Positions 1 to 12,608 of a stretch of DNA of 64,000 nt are shown in pieces. The notes below the pieces were generated by a model. That model did not search any database. It saw only the letters and a program-made list of their open reading frames with translations, and had not been told where the DNA came from. Where the stretch lies: contig SMMW01000622.1 in NCBI GenBank assembly GCA_004794655.1, positions 3,781,501 to 3,845,500 on the forward strand. The letters run 5' to 3'. Every line of letters starts with the position of its first letter. Positions within the stretch are counted from its first letter, which is position 1. Position numbers and translations under genes: made by a program. The stretch comes from Marisa cornuarietis. Taxonomy: Eukaryota > Mollusca > Gastropoda > Architaenioglossa > Ampullariidae.

Positions 1-66
1 TCGTTCCCCAGCAAGGCGGCGGCGTTACAGTCGTTCAAGTTCCAGTTCTTCACGTTGATGTTTTAA
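1..66 (+). CDS. 3' end of a coding exon, gene cut by window edge
   Basis: Frame 1 runs from the first base to a TAA at 64-66 and gives 21 residues ending in FKFQFFTLMF. The stretch is GC-rich (repeated GCG codons) and composition drops sharply to AT-rich right after the stop, as at a coding/3'UTR boundary. An AATAAA lies about 220 nt downstream. I do not recognise the family from so few residues. It could also be a chance open frame. Confidence 0.4.
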   Translation, partial: SFPSKAAALQSFKFQFFTLMF

Positions 67-283
67 AATCAGTTTTGCAGTTACATACAATTAATTTCAG
101 ATTTTGATTTGGTCTGTATCATTAACTTTGGATTACTTTTTTTTCTTCTTTTCTTAGGACGGGGTGTTACTCATCTTGTTAAAATACTTGTGTATTGTTA
201 GCTAGATAACATCTGGTGAAATTGTCATTTAAGTGTTTAAGTAAAACTGATGTTAAAATTTATCATTTGTAAACAAAAAGTTC

Positions 284-289
284 AATAAA
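284..289 (+). promoter_or_regulatory. Candidate polyadenylation signal AATAAA
   Basis: Canonical hexamer in AT-rich sequence about 220 nt after the TAA that ends the coding fragment at the window start. The spacing suits a short 3'UTR. Confidence 0.4.
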
Positions 290-804
290 AGGAAAGCAAA
301 AATGGAGAAATGGTTCTTGAATTTTGCTGTACACTTCTCATGAAATGTTTGCACTTTGTTCTTCCATGCAGTACATCTTTGGACTATGCATATCCAAGTG
401 ATGGATAAAACTGTCCCCTGTGAATCTAGTTATCAAAAGCATGCATCTAAAACTAAAACAATATGATGAACACTTAGTGGAACTAAAAATTAAATAACTG
501 AATTATTTTTAGAAAATATGAATCGACCTCAACTGGCACTTGATATAATTTTCAAATCCACAGCAATGTAAGTAAGTGGCATAAAGAGATAGGGAATTTA
601 CAAACCCAGATATTACTGTTTGTCTAAAACATAAAGTCTCAATTATTTGCCCAAGCATTCTGATGTGGAAATGTGTGGTTGGTGCAACAGGAAGCTTTGT
701 TCAACCGAAAACATGATTTAATACAGTATGATAGATGAAATGGATCAAAACTTATCTACAGTGGTTTTGCCAGTGTTACCACTACCTTTTTGTTTCACAG
801 TGTA

Positions 805-2258
805 ATATAATAATAATAATGCAAACTTATAATGCGCAGAATCACAAATAAGATAGATCGCACTATCTGCGCAGTACAATTTGATAGAAACAACCAATAG
901 ACAGTGAGGTACACATAGGGACACTGAACAACATAAAGATGAGGTACAAGTCAGGAATAGTACTTTGTAAAAAGATATGTTTTAAGAGAGCGTTTGAATG
1001 CAGCCTTGGAGGCTGAGTGGCGAATGTGATGTGGTAGAGAGTTCCACTGCTGAGCAGCACAAAGGGAGAACATCTGTTGTCCATATGTGACTGTCTTTGT
1101 GAGAGGGATAAAATGCGGGAGTCTGATGAGGAGCGAAGGTTTCGGGGCAGGAGTTTTCACAGACAAGATTTCATTAAAGTAGCTGGGGGAGTGACCTTCG
1201 AAGAAACCATAGCAGAGAGTTGAGAGCTTGTAGTCTATTCTAGCTTTAACTGGTAGCCAATGAAGAGAGCGAAGAAGTGGTGAGACATGATCAAGTTTGC
1301 GAGTCCAAAAAACGAGACGAGCAGCTGAGTTCTGGACCTTCTGAAGCTTATCAATGAGGTATTGAGGACAGCCAGCAAGAAGAGAGTTGCAGTAGTCTAG
1401 TTTAGAAAGAATAAACGAGCAGATAAGAATTTTGGTGATTGAGACGGACAGAGTATGGCGAATGGAGCTGATCTTCCGGAGCTCATAGTATGCAGATCGA
1501 CAAATGTGAGAGACATGTCAGCAGACATTATGTAACCTAAATTACGTGCCGAAGTTACAAAAGGAACATCGGCATCGTCTACCCGAACAGAAACAGGCAG
1601 TGAAGAGTAAACCCTGGCTCTCCTCTTTGAAAAAAAGTAAAGCTTCTGTTTTTCCGTCATTTAACTTTAATTTGTTGTTGGTCATCCATAGCCTAATATC
1701 CGAAATACAATCTTGGATGCTTCGGATAGTAGTGTGAGCCTGAGAAGGAGAACAACTGGTATACAGCTGGGTGTTGTCAGCAAAGGATTGATGGGATATA
1801 GAGTGAGATTGAATTAGAGTGGTAAGTGGCTTCATGTACAAGATGAAGAGGATGGGACCAAGTACAGAGCCTTGTGGGACTCCTGAGTGAATAGAGACAA
1901 GTGAAGACACGCAGCCATCCACTATAACTGAGTCCTATCTGAGAGATATGACTGAAACCAGCAGAGTGGGGAGCCTGAGATGCCATAGAGAGTACTGAGT
2001 CTGTGAATGAGAGTAGTGTGATCTATGGTATCAAAGGCAGCAGACAGGTCTAACATGGTGAGAAATGAGATGTCATCTCTATCCAGAGCAGACAAAATGT
2101 CATTTGTCACTTTCAGCAGAGCAGTCTCAGTGCTGTGAAAAAGGCGATAAGCAGACTGTGATGGAGAAATCAAGTTTTCAGAGTTCAGATGGGATAGAAG
2201 TTGCTTGAGAACAATTTTCTCAAGGATTTTAGACAGAAATGGTAAGTTTGAGACCAGT
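805..2258 (-). mobile_element. 5'-truncated CR1/L2-like non-LTR retrotransposon
   Basis: Read on the - strand, several frames give consecutive reverse transcriptase blocks: SKILEKIV and SPSQSAYR near 2150-2240, then LDLSAAFDTIDHT, GVPQGSVLGPILF, and FADNTQLY near 1780. It closes with the typical LINE C-terminus QQWNSLPHHIRH near 1050. The 3' end is an (ATT)n microsatellite tail at about 805-820, as in CR1/L2 elements. The frame is broken several times and the catalytic FADD reads FADN. The 5' part (endonuclease) is absent. This is a dead copy. Confidence 0.85.
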
Positions 2259-2689
2259 CACCACTTAGAAAAATGTGTATGTCAATATATGTTAGCCACA
2301 TGAATTTAACATGTTTTTCTCCCAGAACAGTTTTCGGAAGTTTCATGCACTTTATAATGGTGCACTTGACTGTGGTGGGAAGAGAGTTGTCCCAAAATAT
2401 GAAGAATGTCACCTCAACTATATCAATAAAAACTGCATTCCGAGTTGCCTGAGGGAAAAAAAACATCAGATATAATATGCAATAAAAAAAAGGTTTCATT
2501 TTCACAGGTGTTGTCTTCTTTTGTTGCAAGGAAGCTGATGTTCATACACGATATGGCATAATAGTACATAACTCTTAGCTGTGAAAAAAAACCTGAACAC
2601 TTTGTGTTGATAAATAGGGAATCATCATAAAAAGCATTGCTAATAATACTGTTTAACATCTACCTGGACAAAACCAAGAGCAATACACC

Positions 2690-3640
2690 ACGGACCTTCC
2701 GTGCATCACACCTTCGTGTCCATCGGGGGGGGAGTGGGGAAGAGGCCACTGAGTAACCTCTGCTCTCCTAAAGCTAATAGCAACAGCAATTTACAGACTC
2801 TCACTAACAAACTCATTGCCAATGCGAGCGCATACGGGATGGAGATTAGCACAAGCAACAGCAAAGTCATAGTAAACAGCACCTGATTCAAAACAAAAGC
2901 AGAGATCCCAATGAATGGGGTACAGCTAGAGGAGGTGCAGTCCTTCAAGTAACAGGGTGCTACTATTTCCGAGGATGCCAGCTGCACAGTGGACTACATC
3001 TCAGGATTACTGCAGCAACAGTGGTGATGGCCAGGTTCAACAAAATTTGGGACAGCAGAAGTGTCAGCTTCCACACCAAATTCACAAGTCTCATTGTGCC
3101 AGTCATGCTGTACAGCTGCAATGTGGAGCTTGCTGGCAGAATTGTAGTGACGGATCCTTGTGTTGGAAATGGACTGATTCAGGAGACCCCTTCGGATCTC
3201 CTGCTGGAAGCATAAGATGTACAACTTTGTCCACGCCCTAGACAACTACTTGTTGGGTCCTCAGGAGCCTCTACTTGCTACCTCCAAGGAGCAGAAGCTG
3301 GTTCAGTCATGTCGTCCGACATGAGACCTTGCCAAAAATGGTTTTCCAATGGTACATTGAAGGCACTTGACGTCATGGCAAGCAAAAGAAAAGCTGGGTG
3401 ACTAATGTGAAAGGGAGGTCTGGCTGTCTACTGGGGGGGGGGGAGACCAAGTTTCTCGTGGAGATGTACTCACTTGGCTTCAGTTCATCATACTTTTGGA
3501 ACATTGCAAATATTGTTATTGGACATGCCTCTGTTAACATCGACATGGCCAGAGAAACTGGACAAAAATATTGAAGGCAGTGCAAGGACAGATTACACCA
3601 ACCCTCAGAGAGAGAAAGGTCCAGGCTATAACATTTAAAG
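2690..3640 (+). mobile_element. Degenerate RTE-like retrotransposon fragment
   Basis: Fragments in several + frames match the RTE copy at 50.1-51.0 kb in the same order: HHTFVSIGG / LSNL near 2710-2760, AYGMEISTSNSKV near 2830, then a decayed C-terminal region to about 3600. The segment that would carry the FADD catalytic motif is missing between the SIGG and PKAN blocks. Strongly frameshifted; no function expected. Confidence 0.7.
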
Positions 3641-4377
3641 CAAAAGAAATCTAAGTTTTATGAGAATTGAGTGAGCATCGACTCCTCCACCCCCCCTTTC
3701 AGCATTTCATAAAATTAACCAGTACTAGCCATGATGTTAAGGAGCTATATTGATAGCCTTCCTTCATCTGTGATTGCTTGAGAGCACCAGATGACACTGG
3801 CAAATGGAACTGGACAGTGATTCTGATTTCCTACAAGCTGATGTGCAGTTTATTGCTCCTAGCTTCATAGATCACCATGGAAATGCATTTCAAATCATTA
3901 TCAACATGTAGATTTTGTTCGCAATTATCACAAGGTAGTTGATGTCTTCAATGGAAGCACATTAGGGCCATGAATGAAGGATATGACATCTTAGACACAC
4001 AAAGGGTGTGAAAGGGAGTTTTTTTTTATATTTCACTTACCATGAGGCTACAGTATAAGAAAGAGCTGTTTTTGTCAAACCATGTTTATCTGTACACTGG
4101 GATCATCATCATCTTTTTTTTTTAAATGCAATCTACTCCACAGCTGATGCAGACCTGGAGACTGTGCTAAAATTGGGCAAGTACGACTGCAAAGAAATAT
4201 GTGAAACAACATGGAAGAAATACTGAGAATGTGGTGACACTTTCTTTTCTCAGAAACCTGGAGAATGCCATTGACATACCAACAAATACAGCATTCACAG
4301 CTGCCTGATAGAAAAAAAAATCAAAATGCTGTTGTACATTCACCTTCCAACTGGTGACTGCATATAGATTATAGCTA
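3641..4377. other. No recognisable gene
   Basis: AT-rich sequence between an RTE fragment and a Tigger element. I see no long frame, tRNA-like fold or clear repeat boundary. The last two bases (TA, 4376-4377) are the target-site duplication of the neighbouring transposon. Confidence 0.6.
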
Positions 4378-6794
4378 CAGTGGAACCTCGGTTCTCGACC
4401 ATAATCCGTTCCAGAAACCTGTTCGAAAAGCGATTTGTTCGAACACCGAAACCATTTTTCCCATTACAAATAATGTAAATCGTTTTAATCCGTTCCAACA
4501 CCCTGGATGCTTACATTTTTTAACCTTTCTTACATTATTTTATGCATGAAATTGCACATTAAAATGCTGACCAACACATAAAAAGCAATGTATATCTCAG
4601 AAAATGTTAAGCAAAATGGCAAAGACACAAATAACATAAACATAAATGTAACCCAGGCTAACCGTACGTTCGCGTTATCGTAATCTTCCGTACGAAAGAT
4701 TACGCTAACATGAACGTGTAAAAATAAAAAAAAAGGATAAAGAACAGAATTATGAATAGGATTTTTTACTGAGGGGTGATCTCACGTTCAGATCTCTTTG
4801 CTACGGATGACTCGGCTACAGGATGTTCTTTTCTCTTAAAATATTTATCCAATGTCACTTGCTTCTGCCTTCTTTTTAGCACTTTTCGGAAGTGGTTCAT
4901 GACAGTGTCGTTAAAGTCATTGATGACTCTGGTGGCTGCAGCTTTATCGGGGTGGTGGAGTTCGACGAAATTCTGTAACTCGGCCCATTTCCTACACATT
5001 TGTTTAATCTCAGATGTCGGGGCATCCTTTCTTGCTTCTTCCTCCTCAGAGGACATCTCCTCCTCCAACTTTTTCTTCTGCTCATTCTGAAGGTGGAGGA
5101 GTTCTTCTGTGGTGAGCTCGGCTTGATGTTCGTCCAGGAGTTCCTCCACGTCGTCGTTGTCTATCTCCAAGCCCAAGCTCTTGCCCACAGACACAATGTC
5201 ATCAACGAGGTCGGGTTCCTCCTCCTCAACAGGAGCACTCATGCTGGTTCCTGCAACACCGAAACCTTCGAATTCTCGCTCGGTGACACACTCGGGCCAT
5301 AACTTCCTCCAAGCAGAATTCATCGTCCGATAGGTCACAGCGTTCCATGCTTTATCGACGATGTTGATGCAGTGCACGATGTTGAAATGGTGCTTCCAAA
5401 AATCGCGCAGGGTCAGTTCAGTGTCATTCGTGACTTCAAAACACCTTTGGAAGAGATATTTCGTGTAGAGCTTCTTGAAGTTGGTTGGAGTAACGGGGTG
5501 GAGTAGCGGGGTGGTATTTGGAGGCAGAAACTTAATTTTGATAAAATCAAATTCCTCCATCAAGTCGTCCTCCAAATCTGGAGGATGTGCAGGGGCATTA
5601 TCCATCAACAAAAGGCAGCGTAGTGGCAAATTCTTCTCCTCCAAATATTTTTTTACTTCCGGGCCAAAAACTTCGTGCACCCACTCGGTGCAAAATTGCC
5701 TCGTTAGCCAAGCCTTGGAGTTTGTCCTCCACATAACAGGCAATTTGCTTTTCATTATGTTGTTGGTCTTAAATGCCCTCGGATTCTCCGAATGATAAAT
5801 AAGAAGTGGCTTGATTTTACAATCCCCGCTTGTATTGCCACACAGTAAAAGCGTGAAGCGATCTTTCATTGGCTTGTGACCTGGCATGGACTTCTCCTCG
5901 CGTGTAATGTATGTCCTCCGTGGCATTTTTTCCAAAAAAGACCGGTTTCATCACAGTTGAAAATCTGCTGGGGAAGATAATTTTCTTGTTTAACGAAACT
6001 GGCAAAGTCGATCTTGAATTTTTCCGCTGCAGTCTTGTCCGAACTTGCTGCCTCCCCATGTCGAACCACGTTGTGGATGCCACTTCTCCTCCTGAACTTT
6101 TCAAACCATCCACTGCTAGCCTTGAAATCAAATCCTTCAACAATAAGCGACGGGTCTTTCTTTAACAAATAACTGTACACTTCTAGTGCTTTCTCACAAA
6201 TCATCTCTTCATTAACACTATCTCCCGCTAACTGTTTCATTTATGAAAATCATCAAAAGTTTTTCAACCTCTTCCAAAACTTGCGGCCTTTGCTTGCTTA
6301 TAGCACTCACTCCCATAGCCACTTCACTAGATTTCACAGCCTCCTTATTCTTTAGTATCGTACTGATCGTAGATTTCGCCATGCTGTATTCCCTAGCCAG
6401 ATCAGACACTCGCACACCTTTTTCATATTTTGCTATTATTTCTTTCTTAAATACAATAGTTGTACGCACTACTTTTCTTTTTTCACTTGTAGCAGCTTTG
6501 CTGCTTGCACTGACTTTCTTTGGAGGCATGATTAGGGGCTAAAACACTTCGTGCACCTATATAAAATGCGAGAGCAAAACGCAGCACGTCTGCACACGAC
6601 AACAGTTGGTCACGAAGAGAGCGCTCTACACCCGTACGCCGCTCAGCATCCCACCCTCGCGTACGCACTCACGTGTCGTACCGACGTTCGAACTCCGATT
6701 TTTGTTCGAACTACGAAGCAAGAATTTCTCGAATTTTTTGTTCGGACTCCGATTTGTTCGAATTGCGAGTCGTTCGAGAACCGAGGTTCCACTG
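4378..6794 (-). mobile_element. Complete pogo/Tigger-type DNA transposon
   Basis: The two ends are inverted copies of CAGTGGAACCTCGGTTCTCG, flanked by TA on both sides (4376-4377 and 6795-6796), the target site of the Tc1/mariner/pogo superfamily. Total length is 2417 bp. The interior codes on the - strand for a transposase of the CENP-B/Tigger type. Subterminal sequence is rich in TTCGAAC-like motifs at both ends, probable transposase binding sites by analogy. It is structurally full length, but the coding region is broken. Confidence 0.93.
4766..6529 (-). pseudogene. Tigger-like transposase, frameshifted
   Basis: Three consecutive frames together give one transposase. The N-terminal part (6529-6218) has a CENP-B/psq-like helix-turn-helix (VSDLAREYSMAKSTISTIL). 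The middle part (6240-5866) has a CENPB-type HTH and the first catalytic Asp in NCDETG. The C-terminal part (5935-4766) has the second Asp in LLLMDNAPAHP and an acidic C-terminal tail. Frameshifts lie near 6230 and in an A-run near 5930. Where relatives carry QPMDQ with the third catalytic Asp after LPPNTT, this copy reads LLHPVTPTNF, so the acid is gone. The copy cannot encode an active enzyme. Confidence 0.9.
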
Positions 6795-7114
6795 TATAAA
6801 CAAACATTCTATAGTGGCAGGACTTAGATTGTAGCTATACAAAATGTTTTACAGTAGTATATTAAACTTTTGATTCATTTTGTTCACATTTAATGTTTTT
6901 GGTTATGTATTGCAAATAATATGCCTATTAGTCATATCTAGGCAAGAATACAGCTAATAATGACTTGTTTCTAAATGATATACAAAATCATCTGTATTAC
7001 ATTGTTTTCTATCACACCACTTTTCAAGGCAAAGCTGTCAACATGCAGAGCACAGAGGAGTGGATCAAGGAAGCCGACTTCTTAGATTTATCTCCTAAAA
7101 ACTTTATTGGAAGT

Positions 7115-7396
7115 GGATAGCCAAGTGGTTAGAACACTAGCATCCAAACCGAAAGGCACACTAGTTCAATACCCTTGTAGTGCAGCACACTTCCCCTAGC
7201 AGACCCAGCTGTTGGGAATGGGAACTAAATCCTTAGAGGGTTGGGTATAGTAAGGCAGTGAGGGAGAGGACATGGGCACTGCCCTCACATAAGCTGGCCC
7301 TGAGAAAAAGTAAGGTCTCTAACACCTCACTCCCCTATGACCTGAACAAAGTTTCTCCCCTTTTATGTTCCTACCCTCACTCTTTTCCCACAATTT
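7115..7396 (+). mobile_element. tRNA-derived SINE
   Basis: Starts with a tRNA-like head containing an A box (TAGCCAAGTGGTTAG, about 7118-7132) and a B box (AGTTCAATACC, 7163-7173), about 32 nt apart as in an internal RNA polymerase III promoter. A body without coding potential follows, ending in T/A-rich sequence near 7396. The anticodon arm does not fold cleanly, so this is a SINE rather than a tRNA gene. The right boundary is uncertain. Confidence 0.65.
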
Positions 7397-8620
7397 TTTT
7401 AATCTGGTGATGGAAAGATAACAAGTTGGACGGAAGAAGTAATAGAAAAACAAATGTAATAGTATTTTGATAAAAGAACATGCATAATGCTATAAGCATT
7501 TGGCTATAGTACTAGTAGCCCAATATCATTTCATGTTGTAGTGTTTTCAAATCAAAATTATTCAATTATGCAGAGAACCCTCTAACATGATTTTGAAATA
7601 TTGAGAAGAAATTTTTCTGCATATGTTTCAGCAAAAATATTTTAATCCAGTTGGTTGGGTCAAACCCTTTGCCAACCAGACAAGAAGCTAAAAACTGCAG
7701 TGTTTACATAATTCATTCTTATGAGCGATCATTTGCTAATGTGAGTAATTAGCATATTAATAAACCATGTTATCTCTTCTGTGCACCCTTAATCATTTGA
7801 AAGCAAATTAGCACTTGAGTTAACGTTTACAATGTTTGTGGTTGAAGGGAGAGATTTGTCAATAACGTTTTTATTTGACTGACAGCAGCATCTAACCTCA
7901 TCAAAGTGCAGATGAAAAAAAACCCATTTGGTCATCATAATCAAAACTGCACTTCTAAGGATGATGCGCTAAGTGCAGGTTTAAAAATAATAATAATATG
8001 CTAAATTGAAAAATTATATTAACAAGAAACAATAGTTGTATAAAAAATTTTCATACTGTTAATTTATTTCATGATTTTATAGCACAATGATAACCATTTA
8101 CACACAGATCATCATGAAGGGCTCCCAGTCATAAATAAAAGTAGTTTCAAATTAAAACTACTGTCAATATATACAGCAACATGATCAGAAAATCTACAAT
8201 TATAAAATGCATAAAATATAATTCATCAAGGGCAGATGACAGCTTATTTCATAATTTTAGCTCTATAACTTATCTTGTTTGAGTTAGTCATATATAAGGC
8301 TGTAACACTCAAGGCAAAGAAGAGGTGGTCAGGAGCAATCAAACTGAGTCATACAGAAGTGCAAAGAAGTTTAACAAAAAAAAAAGTGGATCTGTTGCTG
8401 TTTGGCAGAGCCTTGGGTAGTCTGGTATGGCGCAGGTCACCACTCATCACTGATCACACACATCTATCAAGTAGAGTTAACAATGCTGGGATTCTACTGG
8501 CCTTGTGATCCAAGCCCTTGTGTCGTCTACCTTGCACACTTTTTCCCCCTCATTTTGCCATGATTGAGAATGAAGGTGAATAGTTTTTGACTGTGCCAAT
8601 ATCAATGCACACACAAAAAA
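7397..8620. other. No recognisable gene
   Basis: AT-rich intergenic DNA between the SINE and the 3' end of UBE2S. Short frames here lack splice context or family resemblance. Confidence 0.6.
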
Positions 8621-8622
8621 GT

Positions 8623-8628
8623 TTTATT
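8623..8628 (-). promoter_or_regulatory. Polyadenylation signal for UBE2S
   Basis: AATAAA on the - strand, 43 nt past the UBE2S stop codon. It implies a very short 3'UTR. Confidence 0.6.
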
Positions 8629-8670
8629 CACTTTGGATGATTTGGAAGAACCCGTAAGTCTCTATTGTTG

Positions 8671-11600
8671 TCACAATCGTTTCAACACTTTCTTCTTTTC
8701 CTTTTTCTTTTTATCCAATAACTTTTTGTCTCCTGCATGTTTCTTTGCCATTGGGCCATCTCCTGCTTCCCTAGAGGTGCATGCATTTTCTTCTGTTGGC
8801 CTGAAATTTTAAAAATGACCATTTTCATGCTGAAATTTTAAGAGACTGAAAACCCAGTTACAATCAGACATTTATCAGAAGACCATAAGTCTTTTACTTT
8901 AAGTCTGTGGAACTCTCCCAGTGTCATGTTAACAAATTTTATAAAGAACTCCTCTAAAAGGGACTGATCTAAAGTGTAACAATAACAGTTCTTTGGCAGC
9001 ACAACCAAAAGTAAAAAGCTGACTATCCCTCCGCCAACCACTCAAAAAATAAAAGTGAATCTTTAAAACATGACACCAAAAGTGCTACATCGTTTCCTCA
9101 ATTCTGGGAGCATGGTCCATGTTACTATGACAAAAATACTGACTTTTTCTTTCTAGGGTAAACTTCATTCACCCATTCCACACACTGATACCACAAGCAT
9201 ATTTCGGAACTTTTAAGAGTAATCAATGCATAAATCTATTTGTCCCAAAATACAAAATCATTCGAGTGCACTCCTTAAAATAACTATGAAACATCACAGA
9301 AACTAGTTCATGTAATAAAAGCCCTTTTGTACAGACTTTTATTGCCAGGATTTTTTTATACAAGGAGTCTTTTAACAATCAATTTTCAGCACATATTTTT
9401 GTTTTTTTCCTGACTTCTAATGAATTTCTTCAAATACTGACTTCTCCAGGGACTGGAAATCATTTTAAAAATACAGCGATCGAGAAAAAAAAAAAAAATT
9501 TTTTTTAAATACACTGACTTTTCAAGTTTTTTCCTGGCCCGTACGGACCCTGTGGGAGGTCTCTGCCTAATGTGCTCGGTCCTTATACTAAAGTTTACTG
9601 TCCCCTGCCATTTTTCATGAACATTACAGCTAACAACAATGAAATCAGTATGCACTCTTTCCAAACCTGAGTGGTTTGGCATGTATCTCTGTAAACATCT
9701 TTGCCCTCATGGAGTAATCTTCGTATTGCTCCAGCAGAAGTTTCCCTGCTTCCTCATTAAGTGCAGACTCTGGATTGGGTACAATCAACAGGCACTTTAC
9801 AGTCTGCCAACAGAAAATGAAAAACAGACCTTCCTAAAGTTAAACCTTGCGTGCTTTCAGCACACCCAAAATTAAAGAAACATTATGAATAAAATAAGCA
9901 CGAGCGAAAAAGAACTTAAAAATCGGTTGGACCACATTTTCACCTCTGTAACTCATGGTAAACTTGCTTTCAGATTTTGTTTACTATGATTTACTTGTGA
10001 CTATATCAACACAAACAGGGGTTGTAAGCTGTGAGTGAAGGTAAGATCATAAACAATGTACAAATAATTTTAACAAAATTTCCTTAACTAATTTCTTTGC
10101 AATTATTGTTGGTCCATTTCTTATTTCTTAAACAGACTATTGTCATGAGTGTAGTGGCATTCTGACATAATCTTCATATCATCTTACCATGGTATCCTTC
10201 TACGTGACTATGAAGTGGACAAAATCCTAATCTCTCTGCCGTAAAACAATTTTCAATGGTGCTATAGAGTTAAATAATCTGAGATATGAAATGACTACAT
10301 GTGTATATAGTCTGTCTTTTGTGAACTCTTACCACATTGAATTCAAAATTATCTATTGTTAAGTCTCTACATGCTCAAAGAATACAGTAATCCCTCACTT
10401 ATCGCGGGTGTTCCGTTCCAGGCCCACCCGCGATAAGTGAATTTCCGCGAAGTAGGGACGCTATACTGTTTTTAGTAGTTATACATTATTTTAAGTCTTT
10501 ATAAACCCTCCCAACACTCTTATACATAACCCTTTCTCATTCCCTTAATAACTTTTCCCATAAAAATGTTTTAAACTCTTAAATCTAGATACGTAATTTA
10601 AAAAAATTAATATGGTTAGTCACCATTGAAAATACACCATACAGCTAGAATGATAATGATTAATTAGCTTAACAGTACTGATGACGATGGCGATGAAGAT
10701 GAGATGAATGCCAAGAAGGGCATTAATGCTCTTCTAAAGGCACCACTTCATCAGGTGGTGCGGTATCTTCGACCGGACGTAACTTCTACTACTTCCTCTA
10801 AAGGCATAGGCGTAACAGATCTCTTTGTGCGAGTTATGAACGATTGGGTGGCATGGCAGGGCTTGAATAAATTCAGTCTCTAACGAAAGTTTCACAAATA
10901 ACGTACACAACACCGCAGATGAAAACTACGCACACGTGACAGTCGGATGCTAACGGGAAATGGAAGAGCTGAGAGAGGGGGTAGCTGCGCACAGCGAAAG
11001 AAAACAAGATGCGACGGTTACTGAGCCAATCAGCGACTGGGAAACATTACTGTACAATACGTACTATGTATGTGCAAAAATACTTTAGACGGAGTACCGT
11101 AAAAACACACAAAACAGCGAAAATACCGCGATAAATATTTTACATATAATTTTTTGAAAACCCGCGAAGCACTGAAGCCGCAAAACATGAAGCGCGAAGT
11201 GGCGAGGGAACACTGTACTGCAAAACCCCCCCCCCCAGAAAAGCCTAATTTTAAGCTTATAATAAATTAAACTTATAATTGAAAAACAGTATGAAAAAGC
11301 AGCTTCTCATAGTGCAGAAACACACGCAACACTTAAAGTTGTCATCTAATCATATACATAATTTTGACACATATATATCTGACATGTTTTACAATAACCC
11401 AAAGCAAACAACTAAATGATATTGCATACCAATAAAATGTGCTTAATTCCAAGCTCAGGTTTCCAGTCTTTCTTAAGAGTATTGACACAAATTTCTCCAT
11501 TTGTTGCAACATTTGGGTGGAAGATCTTTGTAAGAAAGAAGGCTTTAGGTGGTTCAGCTGGAAAGTTTTTGCCCAAAACTAGTTTCATTCGAAACATTCC

Positions 11601-12608
11601 ATCAGCATATGGTGTGCCAGCTGAAAAACAACAGATATAAAATAACACTTATATACCACAATGCTACATTCAAGCATTTTAGAAGAGGTAAAATAAAAAC
11701 ATGTAAACATCACACCAGCTTTGTTTCAAAAATTAAATAATTATGAATAATTATGGTTATAACTGTTAATTTCAAAGCATAATTGCAAAATGTACCTGGC
11801 CCTTCGATAGATGCTTGGATATCAGTGATGTCTTCATCATTAGTAATTATTTTGATTCCTTCAGGCGGATTTTGACACAGCAATGCAACTTCTTTTGACA
11901 CTTGACGTATTACATGTGGTGGGAGATTTTCAACGTTTGATATCTGTAATATTGTACAATACAAAAAGACAACTGAAAAACTTCTGTCAATACATCCATC
12001 CGAAAAATTAATTTCTTTTTATTAAGCTAGTTCTACTTCAAAGGCAGTCGTGGTAGCAGCATCAAATCAATATTACAGAGCTGTTTGTGGCAGATTTAGT
12101 TTTCGTGATTGCATTTCAGTACCGTTTCGCAGCTGCTAGAGCAAGAACAAAGTGTGCCGGTAAAGGAATTATACTGTTTTCATCATGCAACGGTGACAGT
12201 GGCGTTTTAGCACTAATCAAGCTGAAGGACGAGGAACTCTTGTATTTATGATCAAGCCTGCAAACAAGCCTGTAACCATCTGTTTTTAGACCGATTTTCA
12301 GTCACTTGATAACCGGTCACAACAGAAGCTGGCATGTAATTGATCCAAAATTAATTATAGCACGTCATGTAATGAAACGTTTTAACTGGAAGCCTAAAAT
12401 TACAATTATATGTAATCATCATATAAAACAAAACCAACCCCCGATTTTCAAAAATAAAAGTTTATTTGCGTTGGGTGCCAGTCCAGTCCGTGCAATTTTG
12501 AATTTAGATCACATTTCTGCCACAATAAAGCGATTTTAAACTACTGAAGGCTTCATGTTGTAAGCATACTAATATATTTAAAATCTTAATAACACTTACA
12601 CTTGACAT
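8671..12608 (-). CDS. UBE2S: Ubiquitin-conjugating enzyme E2 S, 5 exons
   Basis: Exons: 12600-12608, 11796-11943, 11430-11620, 9667-9803, 8671-8800; 615 nt, 204 aa, all junctions GT-AG and in frame. The start is the ATG at 12608 (MSS, then [12 protein letters not shown] from exon 2). The UBC fold carries [13 protein letters not shown] with the catalytic Cys at about residue 97, followed by [10 protein letters not shown]. The last exon encodes the family's Lys-rich tail, [12 protein letters not shown] ending in LKRL. Known role: with the anaphase-promoting complex, UBE2S elongates Lys11-linked ubiquitin chains, using its C-terminal tail to dock; human UBE2S is 222 aa. The C-terminal LKRL resembles the human LRRL end. 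A pogo-type MITE lies in intron 3. It is divergently paired with ARL6IP1. Confidence 0.95.
10385..11215 (-). mobile_element. Pogo/Tigger-type non-autonomous element (MITE)
   Basis: Ends read CAGTAATCCCTC and, inverted, CAGTGTTCCCTC, flanked by TA at 10383-10384 and 11216-11217; length 831 bp. The left end contains a 15-bp perfect hairpin (CACTTATCGCGGGTG and its complement about 20 nt later), an arrangement seen in Tigger ends. The middle keeps an acidic coding trace on the - strand ending in DEVVPLEEH and a stop (10723-10779), probably the C-terminus of the lost transposase. It sits in intron 3 of UBE2S. Confidence 0.85.

Noticed and set aside
4776..5302. + strand frames of 100-104 codons opposite the Tigger transposase
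   Set aside because: They mirror the real - strand transposase codons.
7115..7190. Possible tRNA gene
   Set aside because: Has A and B boxes, but the cloverleaf arms do not pair properly and a SINE-like body follows.
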